NCBI RefSeq assembly: GCF_001183865.1
Contig: NZ_CP012020.1
Coordinates: 2,537,839-2,601,838, forward strand
Reading direction: 5' to 3'
Length of the DNA stretch: 64,000 nucleotides
From: Methylophilus sp. TWE2
GTDB taxonomy: Bacteria; Pseudomonadota; Gammaproteobacteria; Burkholderiales; Methylophilaceae
The notes under the pieces were generated by a model, which was given only the letters and a program-made list of their open reading frames with translations, was not told where the DNA came from and did not search any database. This document shows, piece after piece, positions 27,770 to 36,799 of the stretch (position 1 is its first letter; the number at the start of each line of letters is the position of its first letter). Made by a program: the position numbers and the translations under genes.

Positions 27770-28065
27770 TGGTAATCCACTTCTCTTTGGTGCTTAATCG
27801 CTAGCACCAGCACTAAATTTGCGAGCTCATCATATTGATAGCGCGCCAAATAGCCTGTGCTGCCATGCGAGATCACTAACTCTCTTAAACCGTTTGGTAG
27901 CTGCCTGCCAACTAAAGGATGCTTTTTTAACAAATCAATACCATCACTTATCACAAACAAAATGTGATTCGCCAACTCGAGATTATCTTGATGAAACATG
28001 CTAAGCCTAATCAAATCTTCTCGCGCATCAAGCGCATATTCCACTCGGCAGAGTTGCTGGCTCAT
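27766..28065 (-). CDS. RelE/ParE-family toxin
   Basis: 99-residue protein of the type II toxin superfamily: VEYALDAREDLIRL at the N-terminus (first strand and helix), HPLVGRQLPNGLRELVISHGSTGYLARYQYD (central strands with conserved Arg), and the C-terminal LVLAIKHQREVDYH. It closely follows the antitoxin with an ATGA overlap, the usual order. Whether it targets gyrase or cleaves mRNA cannot be decided by eye. Its stop overlaps the bioA start. Confidence 0.85.
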   Translation of the reverse strand: MSQQLCRVEYALDAREDLIRLSMFHQDNLELANHILFVISDGIDLLKKHPLVGRQLPNGLRELVISHGSTGYLARYQYDELANLVLVLAIKHQREVDYH

Positions 28066-28346
28066 TTTTTATCTTTTACTGGAATCAAATCGGGCAGAGG
28101 CTGACCATTCAGCTTTGCTCGCACATACGCATGCACGTCCTCAGCCGCATAAGAAATACCAGTTTCACGATAATGCTGTAGAGATGCCTCAGCCCGTGCC
28201 ATAAATGCGCGCTCTTGTTCTTCACGTGCGGCCTTTTCTGCAATGGCTTCTAGCATAAATGCGTGAGCAGTTTTGTCTGTGTTTGACACTAAGTTACTCA
28301 CACGGTCTTTTAAACTATCGGGTAACTTTAAGCTGGTGGTTGCCAT
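28062..28346 (-). CDS. Ribbon-helix-helix antitoxin
   Basis: 94 residues from the ATG at 28346, which has GAGG seven to ten nt upstream. The N-terminal TTSLKLPDSLKDRVSNLVSNTDKTAHAFMLEAIAEKA is a ribbon-helix-helix DNA-binding and dimerisation unit; the rest is a charged helical toxin-binding tail ending DLIPVKDKK. A palindrome just upstream is the likely autoregulatory operator. Confidence 0.85.
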   Translation of the reverse strand: MATTSLKLPDSLKDRVSNLVSNTDKTAHAFMLEAIAEKAAREEQERAFMARAEASLQHYRETGISYAAEDVHAYVRAKLNGQPLPDLIPVKDKK

Positions 28347-28369
28347 GATTTTTTCCTCAAAGTGAAAAA

Positions 28370-28387
28370 GTGTTACCAAAGTAACAC
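28370..28387. promoter_or_regulatory. Probable toxin-antitoxin operator
   Basis: Perfect inverted repeat GTGTTAC CAAA GTAACAC, 24 nt upstream of the antitoxin ATG, the right place for an RHH repressor. It also sits between the antitoxin gene and the divergent rlhA promoter region. Confidence 0.7.
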
Positions 28388-28456
28388 CCCAACCTTTGCC
28401 TGTCAAATGCTGCTTTGTGCTATAGTGCGCATCTTATTGATTTATATGCATTATCC

Positions 28457-30391
28457 ATGCAAAAAACCCGCAAACACCTGGAAATGCTCGCCCCCGCCAA
28501 AAATGCCGAGTATGGCATTGAAGCGATTAACCATGGCGCTGACGCCGTGTATATCGGTGGCCCGGCCTTTGGCGCGCGCGCCAAGGCACCAAACACCGTG
28601 CAGGACATCGCGCGCCTGGTGCAGCATGCACACCGCTTTCATGCGGAAGTGTTTGTGGCGTTGAATACCATTTTTCATGACAATGAGCTGGAAGGCGTGC
28701 GCCAGTTGGTGCATCAGCTCTACGACTCTGGCGTCGACGCGCTGATTGTGCAGGATATGGGTTTGCTAGAACTGGACTTGCCGCCGATCCAACTGCACGC
28801 CAGTACGCAGACTGATATCCGTACAGTTGAAAAAGCACAGTTTCTGGACCAAGTAGGGTTTAGCCAGATCGTGCTGGCGCGGGAACTGGATATCGCCACC
28901 GTCAGAAAAATCGCCGATGCGACCACGGCCAATCTCGAATATTTTATTCACGGTGCCTTGTGTGTTGCATTTAGCGGCCAATGCTTCATCAGCCATGCGC
29001 ATACCGGCCGCAGCGCCAACCGTGGCGAATGCTCACAGGAGTGCCGCCTGCCCTACACGCTGGAAGACCAGAAGGGCCGCATTATCGGCAAAGACAAACA
29101 CTACCTGTCGATGAAAGATAATGACCAGAGCGCCAACTTGCGCGCCCTGATTGCGGCAGGGGTGAGCAGCTTTAAAATTGAGGGCCGCTACAAAGACTTA
29201 CCGTATGTGAAAAATGCCACCGCGCATTACCGCCAGTTACTCGATGAGATTCTGGAAGAGATGCCCGAGTATTCAAAATCGTCAGGCGGGCATGCGACCT
29301 ACACGTTTACACCACAACCGGAAAAAACCTTTAACCGCAGTGCCACCGATTATTTTGCCAATGGCCGCCAGGCGGATATTGGCGCCTTTGATACGCCAAA
29401 ATTTGCTGGCGAAGAACTCGGCAGAGTGCGCAAGGTGGGCAAAGATTTTATTGATGTCGCCACTGAGATTGAACTACACAATGGCGACGGCGTGTGCTTT
29501 TTTGACGTGCACAAAGAGCTGGTGGGTTTACGCGTAAACATCGTGCAAGCACTGGACAAATATACCCAACGCTTATTCCCTAACGAAATGCCGGCGGATA
29601 TCCGCAACAACACCCAGCTTTACCGCAACCGCGATCATGCCTTTATGCGCTTGCTAGAGAAAGACTCTGCGACACGCAAAATTGCGCTGAATGCCGTGTT
29701 GTATGAAACACGTGACGGCTTTGCATTGACGCTGACCGATGAACAAGGCTTTAGCGCAACCGCGCAATGTGATGCAGAAAAACAACCTGCCAATGATGCA
29801 GAAAAAGCCGCCGTTTCACTGCGGGAAAATCTGTCCAAACTAGGCAATACAGACTTTGTTGCGCAAGAGATCAGCCTGGAACTTACTCAAGCCTGGTTCT
29901 TGCCCGCCTCCGTGGTCAATCAGCTTCGCCGTGAAGCCATCGAAGAACTGCAAGCTATCCGCACGCTAGGCTATGAGCGCCCGACATTAAGAAAAGCAGC
30001 CGAGCCGCCTGCGATTTATCCGCAAGATAGCCTGAGTTATCTGGCTAACGTCTATAACCAAAAAGCGCGTGACTTTTACCATAAGCATGGCGTCAAACTG
30101 ATTGCCAGCGCTTATGAAGCCAATGAAGAACTGGATGAAGTGCCAGTGATGATTACCAAACATTGCCTGCGCTTTAGCCATGGCTTGTGCCCAAAAGAAG
30201 CCAAAGGCGTGATTGGCGTGCAAGGCACAGTGACCGCCGAGCCGATGACGCTGATCAGCGGTAAAGACAGATATACGCTCAAATTTGACTGCAAACCTTG
30301 CGAGATGCATGTCATGGGCAAAGTGCGCAAACATATTCTGCAAATGCCGCCGCCACAACCGATTACGTTTTTTGATAAACGCCCGGTATGA
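28457..30391 (+). CDS. rlhA: U32 family protein, RlhA-like (23S rRNA C2501 hydroxylation)
   Basis: 644 residues from the ATG at 28457. Peptidase-U32 domain with HLEMLAPAKNAEYG, AVYIGGPAFGARAKAPNT, YFIHGALCVAFSGQCFISHAHTGRSANRGECSQECRLPY and SFKIEGRYKDLPYV. The length (about 650) matches RlhA (formerly YdcP), which is required for 5-hydroxycytidine at 23S rRNA C2501, rather than the shorter TrhP/YegQ. The C-terminal CLRFSHGLCPKE and FDCKPCEM cysteines are consistent with iron-sulfur or metal binding. Symbol given on length and similarity; moderately sure. Confidence 0.85.
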   Translation: MQKTRKHLEMLAPAKNAEYGIEAINHGADAVYIGGPAFGARAKAPNTVQDIARLVQHAHRFHAEVFVALNTIFHDNELEGVRQLVHQLYDSGVDALIVQDMGLLELDLPPIQLHASTQTDIRTVEKAQFLDQVGFSQIVLARELDIATVRKIADATTANLEYFIHGALCVAFSGQCFISHAHTGRSANRGECSQECRLPYTLEDQKGRIIGKDKHYLSMKDNDQSANLRALIAAGVSSFKIEGRYKDLPYVKNATAHYRQLLDEILEEMPEYSKSSGGHATYTFTPQPEKTFNRSATDYFANGRQADIGAFDTPKFAGEELGRVRKVGKDFIDVATEIELHNGDGVCFFDVHKELVGLRVNIVQALDKYTQRLFPNEMPADIRNNTQLYRNRDHAFMRLLEKDSATRKIALNAVLYETRDGFALTLTDEQGFSATAQCDAEKQPANDAEKAAVSLRENLSKLGNTDFVAQEISLELTQAWFLPASVVNQLRREAIEELQAIRTLGYERPTLRKAAEPPAIYPQDSLSYLANVYNQKARDFYHKHGVKLIASAYEANEELDEVPVMITKHCLRFSHGLCPKEAKGVIGVQGTVTAEPMTLISGKDRYTLKFDCKPCEMHVMGKVRKHILQMPPPQPITFFDKRPV

Positions 30392-30420
30392 ATGATGCCT
30401 GATGGGGAGCCTGAGACAGG

Positions 30421-31062
30421 ATGAATGAATATACCTATCTGCTGAAAGTCGCGATTGCACTGATTGCCATTGTGAACCCCATCGGCTGCCTGCCTATTTT
30501 CATCAGCGCAACCAGTGGCTGGAGCAAGGTCGAGCGTGCACGTACAGCACGTACGGTGGCGATCACAGTCATGATCGTACTCTGCGTCTCCGCCTTTATC
30601 GGCGACAAGATTCTTGATTTCTTTGGCATCACTATTCCGTCTTTCCAGGTCGGTGGAGGAATATTACTGCTGCTGATTTCCATCTCAATGATGCACGGCA
30701 AACAAAGCGCCACACGACAGACACCAGAAGAAGCCCAAGACTTAAGCGAACGCGAAGTGATTGCCATTGTGCCACTCAGCATCCCCTTGCTGGCAGGCCC
30801 TGGCGCCATTTCAAGCATGATCCTCACTGCGCAACAGCATCCAGGTTTTTGGGGGCACCTGAGCCTGGTGATCCCTATTGCGCTGATTTCACTGTTCATA
30901 TGGGGCCTGCTACAACTGGCGGATGGCATTACGCACTACTTGGGTAAAACCGGTATTAATATTGTCACACGCCTGATGGGCTTGATTCTGGCCGCTATGG
31001 CCGTGGAATTTATTGCGCATGGCTTGTCTGGCCTGTTTCCACAATTAGTCACTGCTGCATAA
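30421..31062 (+). CDS. MarC family (UPF0056) membrane protein
   Basis: 213 residues, six membrane helices; family motifs AIVNPIGCLPIF near the N-terminus and PLSIPLLAGPGAISSMIL in the fourth helix. Once linked to multiple antibiotic resistance, but function is unknown. Stands 29 nt after rlhA. Confidence 0.88.
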   Translation: MNEYTYLLKVAIALIAIVNPIGCLPIFISATSGWSKVERARTARTVAITVMIVLCVSAFIGDKILDFFGITIPSFQVGGGILLLLISISMMHGKQSATRQTPEEAQDLSEREVIAIVPLSIPLLAGPGAISSMILTAQQHPGFWGHLSLVIPIALISLFIWGLLQLADGITHYLGKTGINIVTRLMGLILAAMAVEFIAHGLSGLFPQLVTAA

Positions 31063-31141
31063 CCACAAGGCAGTCTAAATTACCCCTCCCTCAATCAATC
31101 GCTTAGCGGTAAAATAACGCTTTTAACGAAACCTGCCTATC

Positions 31142-31633
31142 TTGAGTTCTTCCGTTCTACAACCCTCTAAATCTTCACACCAATGGAAACCTAACGTGAC
31201 CGTGGCGGCAATCATTGAGCAGGACGGCAAGTTTTTACTGGTTGAAGAAACCACAGACCGCGGCAATCGATTTAATCAGCCGGCTGGTCATTTGGAAGAG
31301 GGCGAAACGATTATTGCAGCTGCGATTCGTGAGACGCTTGAAGAGACGGCTTATGATTTCACGCCTGAGGCTTTGGTAGGCATTTACCACTGGCAGCATC
31401 CGCTCAACGGCATTACCTATTTGCGTTTTGCCTTTACCGGCAAATTGGGGACGCATTATTCAGAGCAGGGGTTGGATGATGGCATTATTCGCACCGTATG
31501 GAAAACAGAGGCAGAAATTGCAGCTGAAGGCGAGCTCATGCGTAGCCCGCAAGTATTGTTGTGTGTGCAGGACTACCTCGCTGGAAAACGTTATTCTTTA
31601 GACATTTTGAAGCATTTGGGCCAAGCATTATGA
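31142..31633 (+). CDS. NUDIX hydrolase, NudJ-like
   Basis: 163 residues with the Nudix box [20 protein letters not shown] (from residue 49), and [19 protein letters not shown] as in NudJ-type thiamine-pyrophosphate/nucleotide phosphatases. TTG start at 31142 without a clear ribosome site; a GTG further in is possible. It overlaps mnmA by 4 nt (ATGA), an arrangement seen in many proteobacteria. Confidence 0.88.
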   Translation: MSSSVLQPSKSSHQWKPNVTVAAIIEQDGKFLLVEETTDRGNRFNQPAGHLEEGETIIAAAIRETLEETAYDFTPEALVGIYHWQHPLNGITYLRFAFTGKLGTHYSEQGLDDGIIRTVWKTEAEIAAEGELMRSPQVLLCVQDYLAGKRYSLDILKHLGQAL

Positions 31634-32724
31634 GTAAGCCACATGTCATCGTCGGGTTGTCCGGCGGTGTTGATTCCTCCGTCACAGCCTTGTTGTTGAA
31701 ACAACAAGGTTACCAGGTCACTGGTTTGTTTATGAAAAACTGGGAAGACGATGATAATGATGAGTATTGTTCTTCACGCCAAGATTTGATCGACGCTGTT
31801 TCGGCCGCTGATATAATTGGTATCGATATCGAAACCGTGAATTTTAGCGCCGAGTATAAAGAGCGAGTGTTTGCTAACTTTTTACAGGAATACCAGGCAG
31901 GCCGCACGCCTAACCCGGATATTCTGTGTAACGCAGAAATCAAATTTAAGGCCTTTCTTGACCACGCCATGGGGATGGGCGCAGACCTGATTGCCACCGG
32001 CCATTACGCACAGGTGCGTGAAAACCCGATTGAGCCTGGCAATTATCAACTGCTTAAAGCCGATGACGGCAGCAAAGATCAGAGCTACTTTTTGTCGCGC
32101 CTTAATCAGGCGCAACTCTCAAAAACACTGTTCCCACTAGGTAAATATCTCAAACGCGAAGTGCGTGAAATTGCCCGCGCACACGGGCTGGCCAATGCCG
32201 AGAAAAAGGATTCAACCGGCATCTGTTTTATCGGCGAACGTCCGTTTCAGGAATTTTTGCAGCGTTACCTGCCACGCCATCCTGGCGTCATGCGTACGCC
32301 TGAAGGCAAAGTAGTCGGCGAGCATGAAGGCTTGATGTATTACACCATTGGTCAGCGTCAGGGTCTTAAAATCGGTGGCAGCCGCGAAAGCAATGGCGAG
32401 CCATGGTTTGTCGCAGCCAAACATATGGCCGATAACGAACTGATTGTGGTGCAAGGTCATGATCATCCGCTTCTGCAAAGTGATGGTTTGAAGGCCGGGC
32501 AATTACACTGGATCAGCGGCGAACAACCGCGTACCAATTGGGTGTATGCCGCTAAAACGCGTTACCGCCAACCTGACGCACCTTGTGAAGTAGATGCTGT
32601 TAACGAGGAAGAAGCCACGATTCGTTTTGGCCAGCATCAGTGGGCAATCACTCCCGGTCAAAGTGTGGTGGTATATGAAAGCAACGTGTGTCTGGGTGGC
32701 GGGATTATCACAGGCGCGATTTAG
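31630..32724 (+). CDS. mnmA: tRNA-specific 2-thiouridylase
   Basis: Makes 2-thiouridine at tRNA position 34. 364 residues; PP-loop SGGVDSS (11-17), catalytic cysteines in [12 protein letters not shown] and [12 protein letters not shown], and [17 protein letters not shown]. Start at ATG 31630, overlapping the nudix stop; upstream in-frame codons belong to the shadow of the nudix gene. Confidence 0.96.
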   Translation: MSKPHVIVGLSGGVDSSVTALLLKQQGYQVTGLFMKNWEDDDNDEYCSSRQDLIDAVSAADIIGIDIETVNFSAEYKERVFANFLQEYQAGRTPNPDILCNAEIKFKAFLDHAMGMGADLIATGHYAQVRENPIEPGNYQLLKADDGSKDQSYFLSRLNQAQLSKTLFPLGKYLKREVREIARAHGLANAEKKDSTGICFIGERPFQEFLQRYLPRHPGVMRTPEGKVVGEHEGLMYYTIGQRQGLKIGGSRESNGEPWFVAAKHMADNELIVVQGHDHPLLQSDGLKAGQLHWISGEQPRTNWVYAAKTRYRQPDAPCEVDAVNEEEATIRFGQHQWAITPGQSVVVYESNVCLGGGIITGAI

Positions 32725-32804
32725 CCATCTAAAAGGCATGGTTATTGCTTATGCTTCCATAATGTAATGACAACGAACCGCCAAGTGACGAGGAATGACA
32801 CCTT

Positions 32805-33134
32805 ATGGCCTACATCTTAAAAAATAACGAAGGCGTAATTATTGCAGCAAGCCCGGATACGCAAGTGGCGGCGGACTGGTTAGCGGTGGAAAATACAGAT
32901 ACTGAATACCTGGCTTTTTTAGATAATGAATTAAAAAAGCACCATACCTTCCGTGAGAGTGACATTCAACTGGCGCGAGTGCTGGAAGACCTGATCAGCA
33001 TTTTGATTGACCGTAGCCTGATCAGTTATACAGACTTCCCTAGTGCCGCCCAGAAACGGTTAAATGAACGCCAGAGTCTGCGGCATAAAAACAAGCTGAG
33101 CCTGCTTGGCGACGACGACGTGACCCCGCTGTAA
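32805..33134 (+). CDS. Small conserved cytoplasmic protein of unknown function
   Basis: 109 residues. N-terminal half acidic; the C-terminal half RVLEDLISILIDRSLISYTDFPSAAQKRL matches, from memory, a short family in proteobacteria (often misleadingly labelled tryptophan-synthase-beta-like) with a conserved LEDLI...TDLP...AQ...LR pattern. No known function. Start ATG at 32805 preceded by GAGGAATGACACCTT. Confidence 0.75.
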   Translation: MAYILKNNEGVIIAASPDTQVAADWLAVENTDTEYLAFLDNELKKHHTFRESDIQLARVLEDLISILIDRSLISYTDFPSAAQKRLNERQSLRHKNKLSLLGDDDVTPL

Positions 33135-33136
33135 TC

Positions 33137-35473
33137 TCAATAAGTCATTTCGACCAGAAACTTCACATTACGTCCGGGGCCGTACATACCCAAGCCTCCC
33201 ATGGTCCCGTCCAGGCGATAAAGTTCATTTTTGAGGTTCTCACCGATCAATCTTAGTGTCATGTGTTCATTAGCTCTCCACCGGATACCAGCGTTCCACA
33301 ACTCATAGCCATCCTGCATCCCAAACTGTGGATTAGACACAGCTGTCCCACTTGCTAATACAGTTCTTTCCGACACCTTTCTATATGTCAAATTCATATC
33401 TATATCTTTTAAGATTTCGGTACCGATATTGATATTGAGCGCATTCCCAGGCACTGTAAATAATGGAATTTGCGTGGCTCCATTAAACAACTCACCATTA
33501 ATACGTGAATAGGCAGTGCGCATATAAAAATTACGATATTGCAAGAAACTTTCAATCTCCACTCCATTTCTGCGTTCCCATCCATTTTGAGTGATTCTTC
33601 CATCAGCCTCTTCTCTTAATGACAGCAACAAATGAGATGTATAGGTATGGTAAAAGTTAAACTTTCCTGAAAACCAAACATCTGTATTTAGCAAATGTGG
33701 ATTCTGATAACTGACCCCGACTTCGGTTGACTCAGACAGTTGCGGCTGATATAGCTCCCCGCATATCTGGGAGGCAGGTCCATTTGCAGGCATTGCACCA
33801 GCGGTACATAAACTAAAATTTCCCTGCGTAAAATACTCATCAATTAATGGCGGCCTAAAGCCTTGTCCGTAATTAGTATAAAACGTTAATTTTTCCGGTT
33901 TGTTTTTGGAGAAAAGATCATAGGCCAGACCTAAACTCCAGGTTTCCTCTTTAAATTTTATTTTGCTATTTTGGTTGTAGGGCTCAAGCAGTGCCAAAGT
34001 ACCGCCATCAGCCTTCACCTCGTAACTATCATTTCGATAACCTGGTGTCACACTAAATTGACCAATTTGAAGTTTGGGTTGCAAGTAAATTGCATTAAAT
34101 GATTTACTTCCCGGCGGCGCAGAAGCATTGAAACCGTTGGGATATTGCGTTGTTTGAGTAGTGCTAAGTCGATTATCAAAAAAACGCTCAATTTCCCTTT
34201 CGCTTGAATTGTACTGATATCCAGCAAGCAAGGAAGCAATCACAGAGTCGCTTTCAAAAAGCACGGCAAGATTATTAATATCAACAGTTTTTGTTTTGTA
34301 CTTATAAGTATCGGTCAAATTCCCACGGCAGATGTTGGTGTTTGATGGATTGGGCCGATATACGATTCCATCACATAGCGGCTGTGCGGAGTTAAATGAC
34401 GACATCCCAGGACGCATCAAATCTTGTAGATTTGTATGCCCTGCACCTATCGTGGCTTTTAAATTAATCCATGGATGCACTGGCTCATAATGAAGGCTTT
34501 CAGACCAAGTTAAATCATCAATTGAACGAATAACATTACCAAAGAAACCTGGCTGTCCTCCAGTCGCATCATAAGGCTGCAAACCTGTGTCCTCAAACTT
34601 AACAACAGAGGTTACTAATTCAATGTCCTCCACCGGAAATAAGCTCACCTTTAACAAGTGAGAAATAGACTCTATTGCCGAGTCATCCAGTTTGGTGCCA
34701 TCGCCCAAAGTAATATTATTTGAGTGCCTGTTTGAATAGTTGTAGAGTATGTCTACCCTTTCATCTGGTCGTCCATAGACGAGATAAGATCTGGTGTACT
34801 CATCATTGTTGTTGCTATATCCAAACTTCACTTTCCCACCATACTTCTGACCTGGCCTTAAAAAATCTTCAGCACTTTTGGTCGAGGCAATAATGGTCCC
34901 ACCCAGAGAACCCGAGCCACTTGCAATCTGCGGGCCTCGCTGAACCTCAATACTTTTTAACAGCTCAGGCTCAATGAATGTGCCTCCCATCCGATACTTT
35001 TCAAATCCCTTTTGCACACCATCCACTTTAACCATCACATCTTCATTATCCGCGTAACCACGTATACTGAATGTCATACCACTCGGACGTGGCCCTCCGC
35101 TGATTGACACACTCGGCACTGAACGAACAGCATCGAAAATATTACTAGGTTGGTTTCGTTGCAACTGCTCAGTCGTAATTGTAGTAGTCGGCAAAGTCGA
35201 GTTAATTCCTGATTCTTCCTTTACTTTTTTATCTGTCACTGATACTTCGGGCAAAGTATCCACATTTTCAGTATCCTCGTTCTTTTTTTCAGCCTGCTCA
35301 TTTTGAATGGTTGCCTCAACCTCCGCGACAGTACTTTCACTTACCTGTTCGGCTGCATGTCCAGCAGCAGTAAACACCCAAAAGCAAAGACAGATTTGCA
35401 ATATATCTAAACCAACAAGTATCAACTTATTATTTTTCATGTGTTGCCACACTTGCATAGCGCATTTCGCCAT
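33137..35473 (-). CDS. TonB-dependent receptor, heme/hemoglobin-type
   Basis: 778-residue outer-membrane receptor. Signal sequence, TonB-box-like region (TLPEVSVTD), plug domain (IRGYADNEDVMVKVDGVQKG, LKSIEVQRGPQIASGSGSLGG) and a 22-strand barrel ending in FLVEMTY. The plug resembles hemoglobin/transferrin/lactoferrin-type receptors, and the barrel has a FRAP-like GQGFRPPLIDEYF followed by PQLSESTEVGV in place of NPNL. The heme-ligand His usually found between these boxes is absent, so the substrate is uncertain. Start 35473 or 35440. No Fur box directly upstream; a hairpin separates it from the PEP-CTERM gene. Confidence 0.82.
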   Translation of the reverse strand: MAKCAMQVWQHMKNNKLILVGLDILQICLCFWVFTAAGHAAEQVSESTVAEVEATIQNEQAEKKNEDTENVDTLPEVSVTDKKVKEESGINSTLPTTTITTEQLQRNQPSNIFDAVRSVPSVSISGGPRPSGMTFSIRGYADNEDVMVKVDGVQKGFEKYRMGGTFIEPELLKSIEVQRGPQIASGSGSLGGTIIASTKSAEDFLRPGQKYGGKVKFGYSNNNDEYTRSYLVYGRPDERVDILYNYSNRHSNNITLGDGTKLDDSAIESISHLLKVSLFPVEDIELVTSVVKFEDTGLQPYDATGGQPGFFGNVIRSIDDLTWSESLHYEPVHPWINLKATIGAGHTNLQDLMRPGMSSFNSAQPLCDGIVYRPNPSNTNICRGNLTDTYKYKTKTVDINNLAVLFESDSVIASLLAGYQYNSSEREIERFFDNRLSTTQTTQYPNGFNASAPPGSKSFNAIYLQPKLQIGQFSVTPGYRNDSYEVKADGGTLALLEPYNQNSKIKFKEETWSLGLAYDLFSKNKPEKLTFYTNYGQGFRPPLIDEYFTQGNFSLCTAGAMPANGPASQICGELYQPQLSESTEVGVSYQNPHLLNTDVWFSGKFNFYHTYTSHLLLSLREEADGRITQNGWERRNGVEIESFLQYRNFYMRTAYSRINGELFNGATQIPLFTVPGNALNINIGTEILKDIDMNLTYRKVSERTVLASGTAVSNPQFGMQDGYELWNAGIRWRANEHMTLRLIGENLKNELYRLDGTMGGLGMYGPGRNVKFLVEMTY

Positions 35474-35504
35474 AAGAACTTTACTTAACGGAAAACGAAG
35501 AAGT

Positions 35505-35526
35505 AAAGGGGCTAAAACGCCCCTTT
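35505..35526 (-). terminator. Hairpin between PEP-CTERM gene and TonB receptor
   Basis: Stem AAAGGGGC / GCCCCTTT, 6-nt loop, 23 nt after the PEP-CTERM stop. The following T-run on the minus strand is short (TTTACTT), so read-through into the receptor gene is possible. Confidence 0.55.
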
Positions 35527-35548
35527 GTTGTGAGTGCTTTAATTGAAA

Positions 35549-36211
35549 TTAGGCTTTATTTTTACGCGCGCGACGCGTTGCCAATGTCAACAAACCTAAA
35601 CCCATCATGCCGTAAGTCTCAGGTTCTGGTACTGCGGTAACAGCCACAGTGGCTAGCGCTACTTGATCCAGGCTCATGTGAGGTGCTGAGGCGCTAAATG
35701 TAAATGTATAAAGACTATCGCCCGCAACGTTAGCCCATTTCCAGTAAACCTCTTGCTCGGCACTCTCGCCCCCCATCACAATGGTAATCGGGCCGATGGT
35801 ATTCACTTCTGAAGCGCTGGCGGAAGCGCCATTCAACGTAGCGGTGATATTAGGTACGGAACCTAATGTGCCTATACGCAGATATACATCATATAGCCCG
35901 TCCACATCCCCTCCACCAAGCGTGGTAGTGAATTGCATACCGACTGCGCCAGCGAAAATACCTAATCCATAAATATTGGAGCCATTTGAATATCCGCCAG
36001 ATTGAGCCGGATTATTTAATGTAAGGTTCGCAGTCGCATTTGTGGAAACATCTGGTGTTGAATCATTAATGCTTTCAATGTCGGTCCACTCAGCGAATTG
36101 CGACAACGTTGAACCTGCCCACGGTGCAGTGGTATCCCACGCATTGGCAGTTGCAAATGCAGACCCACTAAAAGTGACACCCAATGCCAAAGCTAATACT
36201 GATAATTTCAT
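35549..36211 (-). CDS. PEP-CTERM sorting domain protein
   Basis: 220 residues from the ATG at 36211, which follows GAGGAG. Signal peptide (to about FATA), a beta-rich, Thr/Ser/Asn-rich, Cys-poor body, then the exosortase signal: VPEPETYGMMGLGLL with a membrane stretch and an RRARKNK basic end. Such proteins are exported, cut and probably attached by an exosortase (EpsH/XrtA), which is not in this window. Located between a Fur-box gene and a TonB receptor, an unusual position. Confidence 0.9.
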   Translation of the reverse strand: MKLSVLALALGVTFSGSAFATANAWDTTAPWAGSTLSQFAEWTDIESINDSTPDVSTNATANLTLNNPAQSGGYSNGSNIYGLGIFAGAVGMQFTTTLGGGDVDGLYDVYLRIGTLGSVPNITATLNGASASASEVNTIGPITIVMGGESAEQEVYWKWANVAGDSLYTFTFSASAPHMSLDQVALATVAVTAVPEPETYGMMGLGLLTLATRRARKNKA

Positions 36212-36364
36212 GATTTGAATCTCCTCAACGAGCACCTGTGCCCCTTCCTCACGAAGGCCATGGCGCCACCTCTAAAATAAGTCTCACGGACCCACACCGT
36301 TGAGTATTTCAATCACCATGCAAACACATGGTTATAAAACTGAAATCAAGAGAATAAATTCTGG

Positions 36365-36553
36365 TTATTTTTCTACCGCAGCCTCAAAGTCAACGACAAA
36401 TCGGTATTGCTTGCCGCAATCGATAATGACTTCTTTTTGCCCGCGTTTTAACAAGCGAATATCTACCTTGATGCTGCCAAAACCGTCATGAGCTATCAGC
36501 TCATCCAGTAATTCGAGCAATCTTTTTTTAACAGGCGCATTACCAGCTTGCAT
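36365..36553 (-). CDS. 62-residue Fur-box-controlled protein with HemP-like end
   Basis: Small basic protein, ATG at 36553, about 30 nt downstream of a strong Fur box. The C-terminal half KRGQKEVIIDCGKQYRFVV resembles hemin-uptake protein HemP (pattern G-Q-x-E-V-x-I...G-x-x-Y-R), while the helical N-terminal half KKRLLELLDELIAHDGFG is not part of HemP. A single Cys is in the conserved-looking stretch. HemP normally lies between a Fur box and a heme receptor, as here apart from the intervening PEP-CTERM gene. Function unproven. Confidence 0.65.
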   Translation of the reverse strand: MQAGNAPVKKRLLELLDELIAHDGFGSIKVDIRLLKRGQKEVIIDCGKQYRFVVDFEAAVEK

Positions 36554-36585
36554 AGCATTTATTCATATGTGTTTTGTTTATTTTT

Positions 36586-36606
36586 AAATGATAACAATTA
36601 TCATTT
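36586..36606. promoter_or_regulatory. Fur box
   Basis: Two perfect 9-bp arms AAATGATAA / TTATCATTT around CAA, an excellent match to the GATAATGATAATCATTATC consensus. Faces the 62-residue gene on the minus strand and an unannotated ~190-nt stretch on the plus strand. Confidence 0.9.
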
Positions 36607-36758
36607 ACTTTATCAATAAGAAATAACCCTTCACGGTGAGTAAAGAATGGTTAATGTCCGAACTGGCACTTTTAGGGAATCACAGCATGAAACAAAGACT
36701 TAGGCAGGATGGTTTGGCAACCACCCTCGGGAGAATCAAGAGGAATGACAAGAGGAAA

Positions 36759-36786
36759 CAGAATACCCGCTTGTGCGAGTATTCTG
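36759..36786 (-). terminator. Hairpin after the glutathione S-transferase gene
   Basis: Stem CAGAATAC / GTATTCTG extended by CGC/GCG inside; on the minus strand it is followed by a T-rich stretch (TGTTTCCTCTTG) 14 nt beyond the gst stop. Confidence 0.6.
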
Positions 36787-36799
36787 CGATAGCGCTCAA

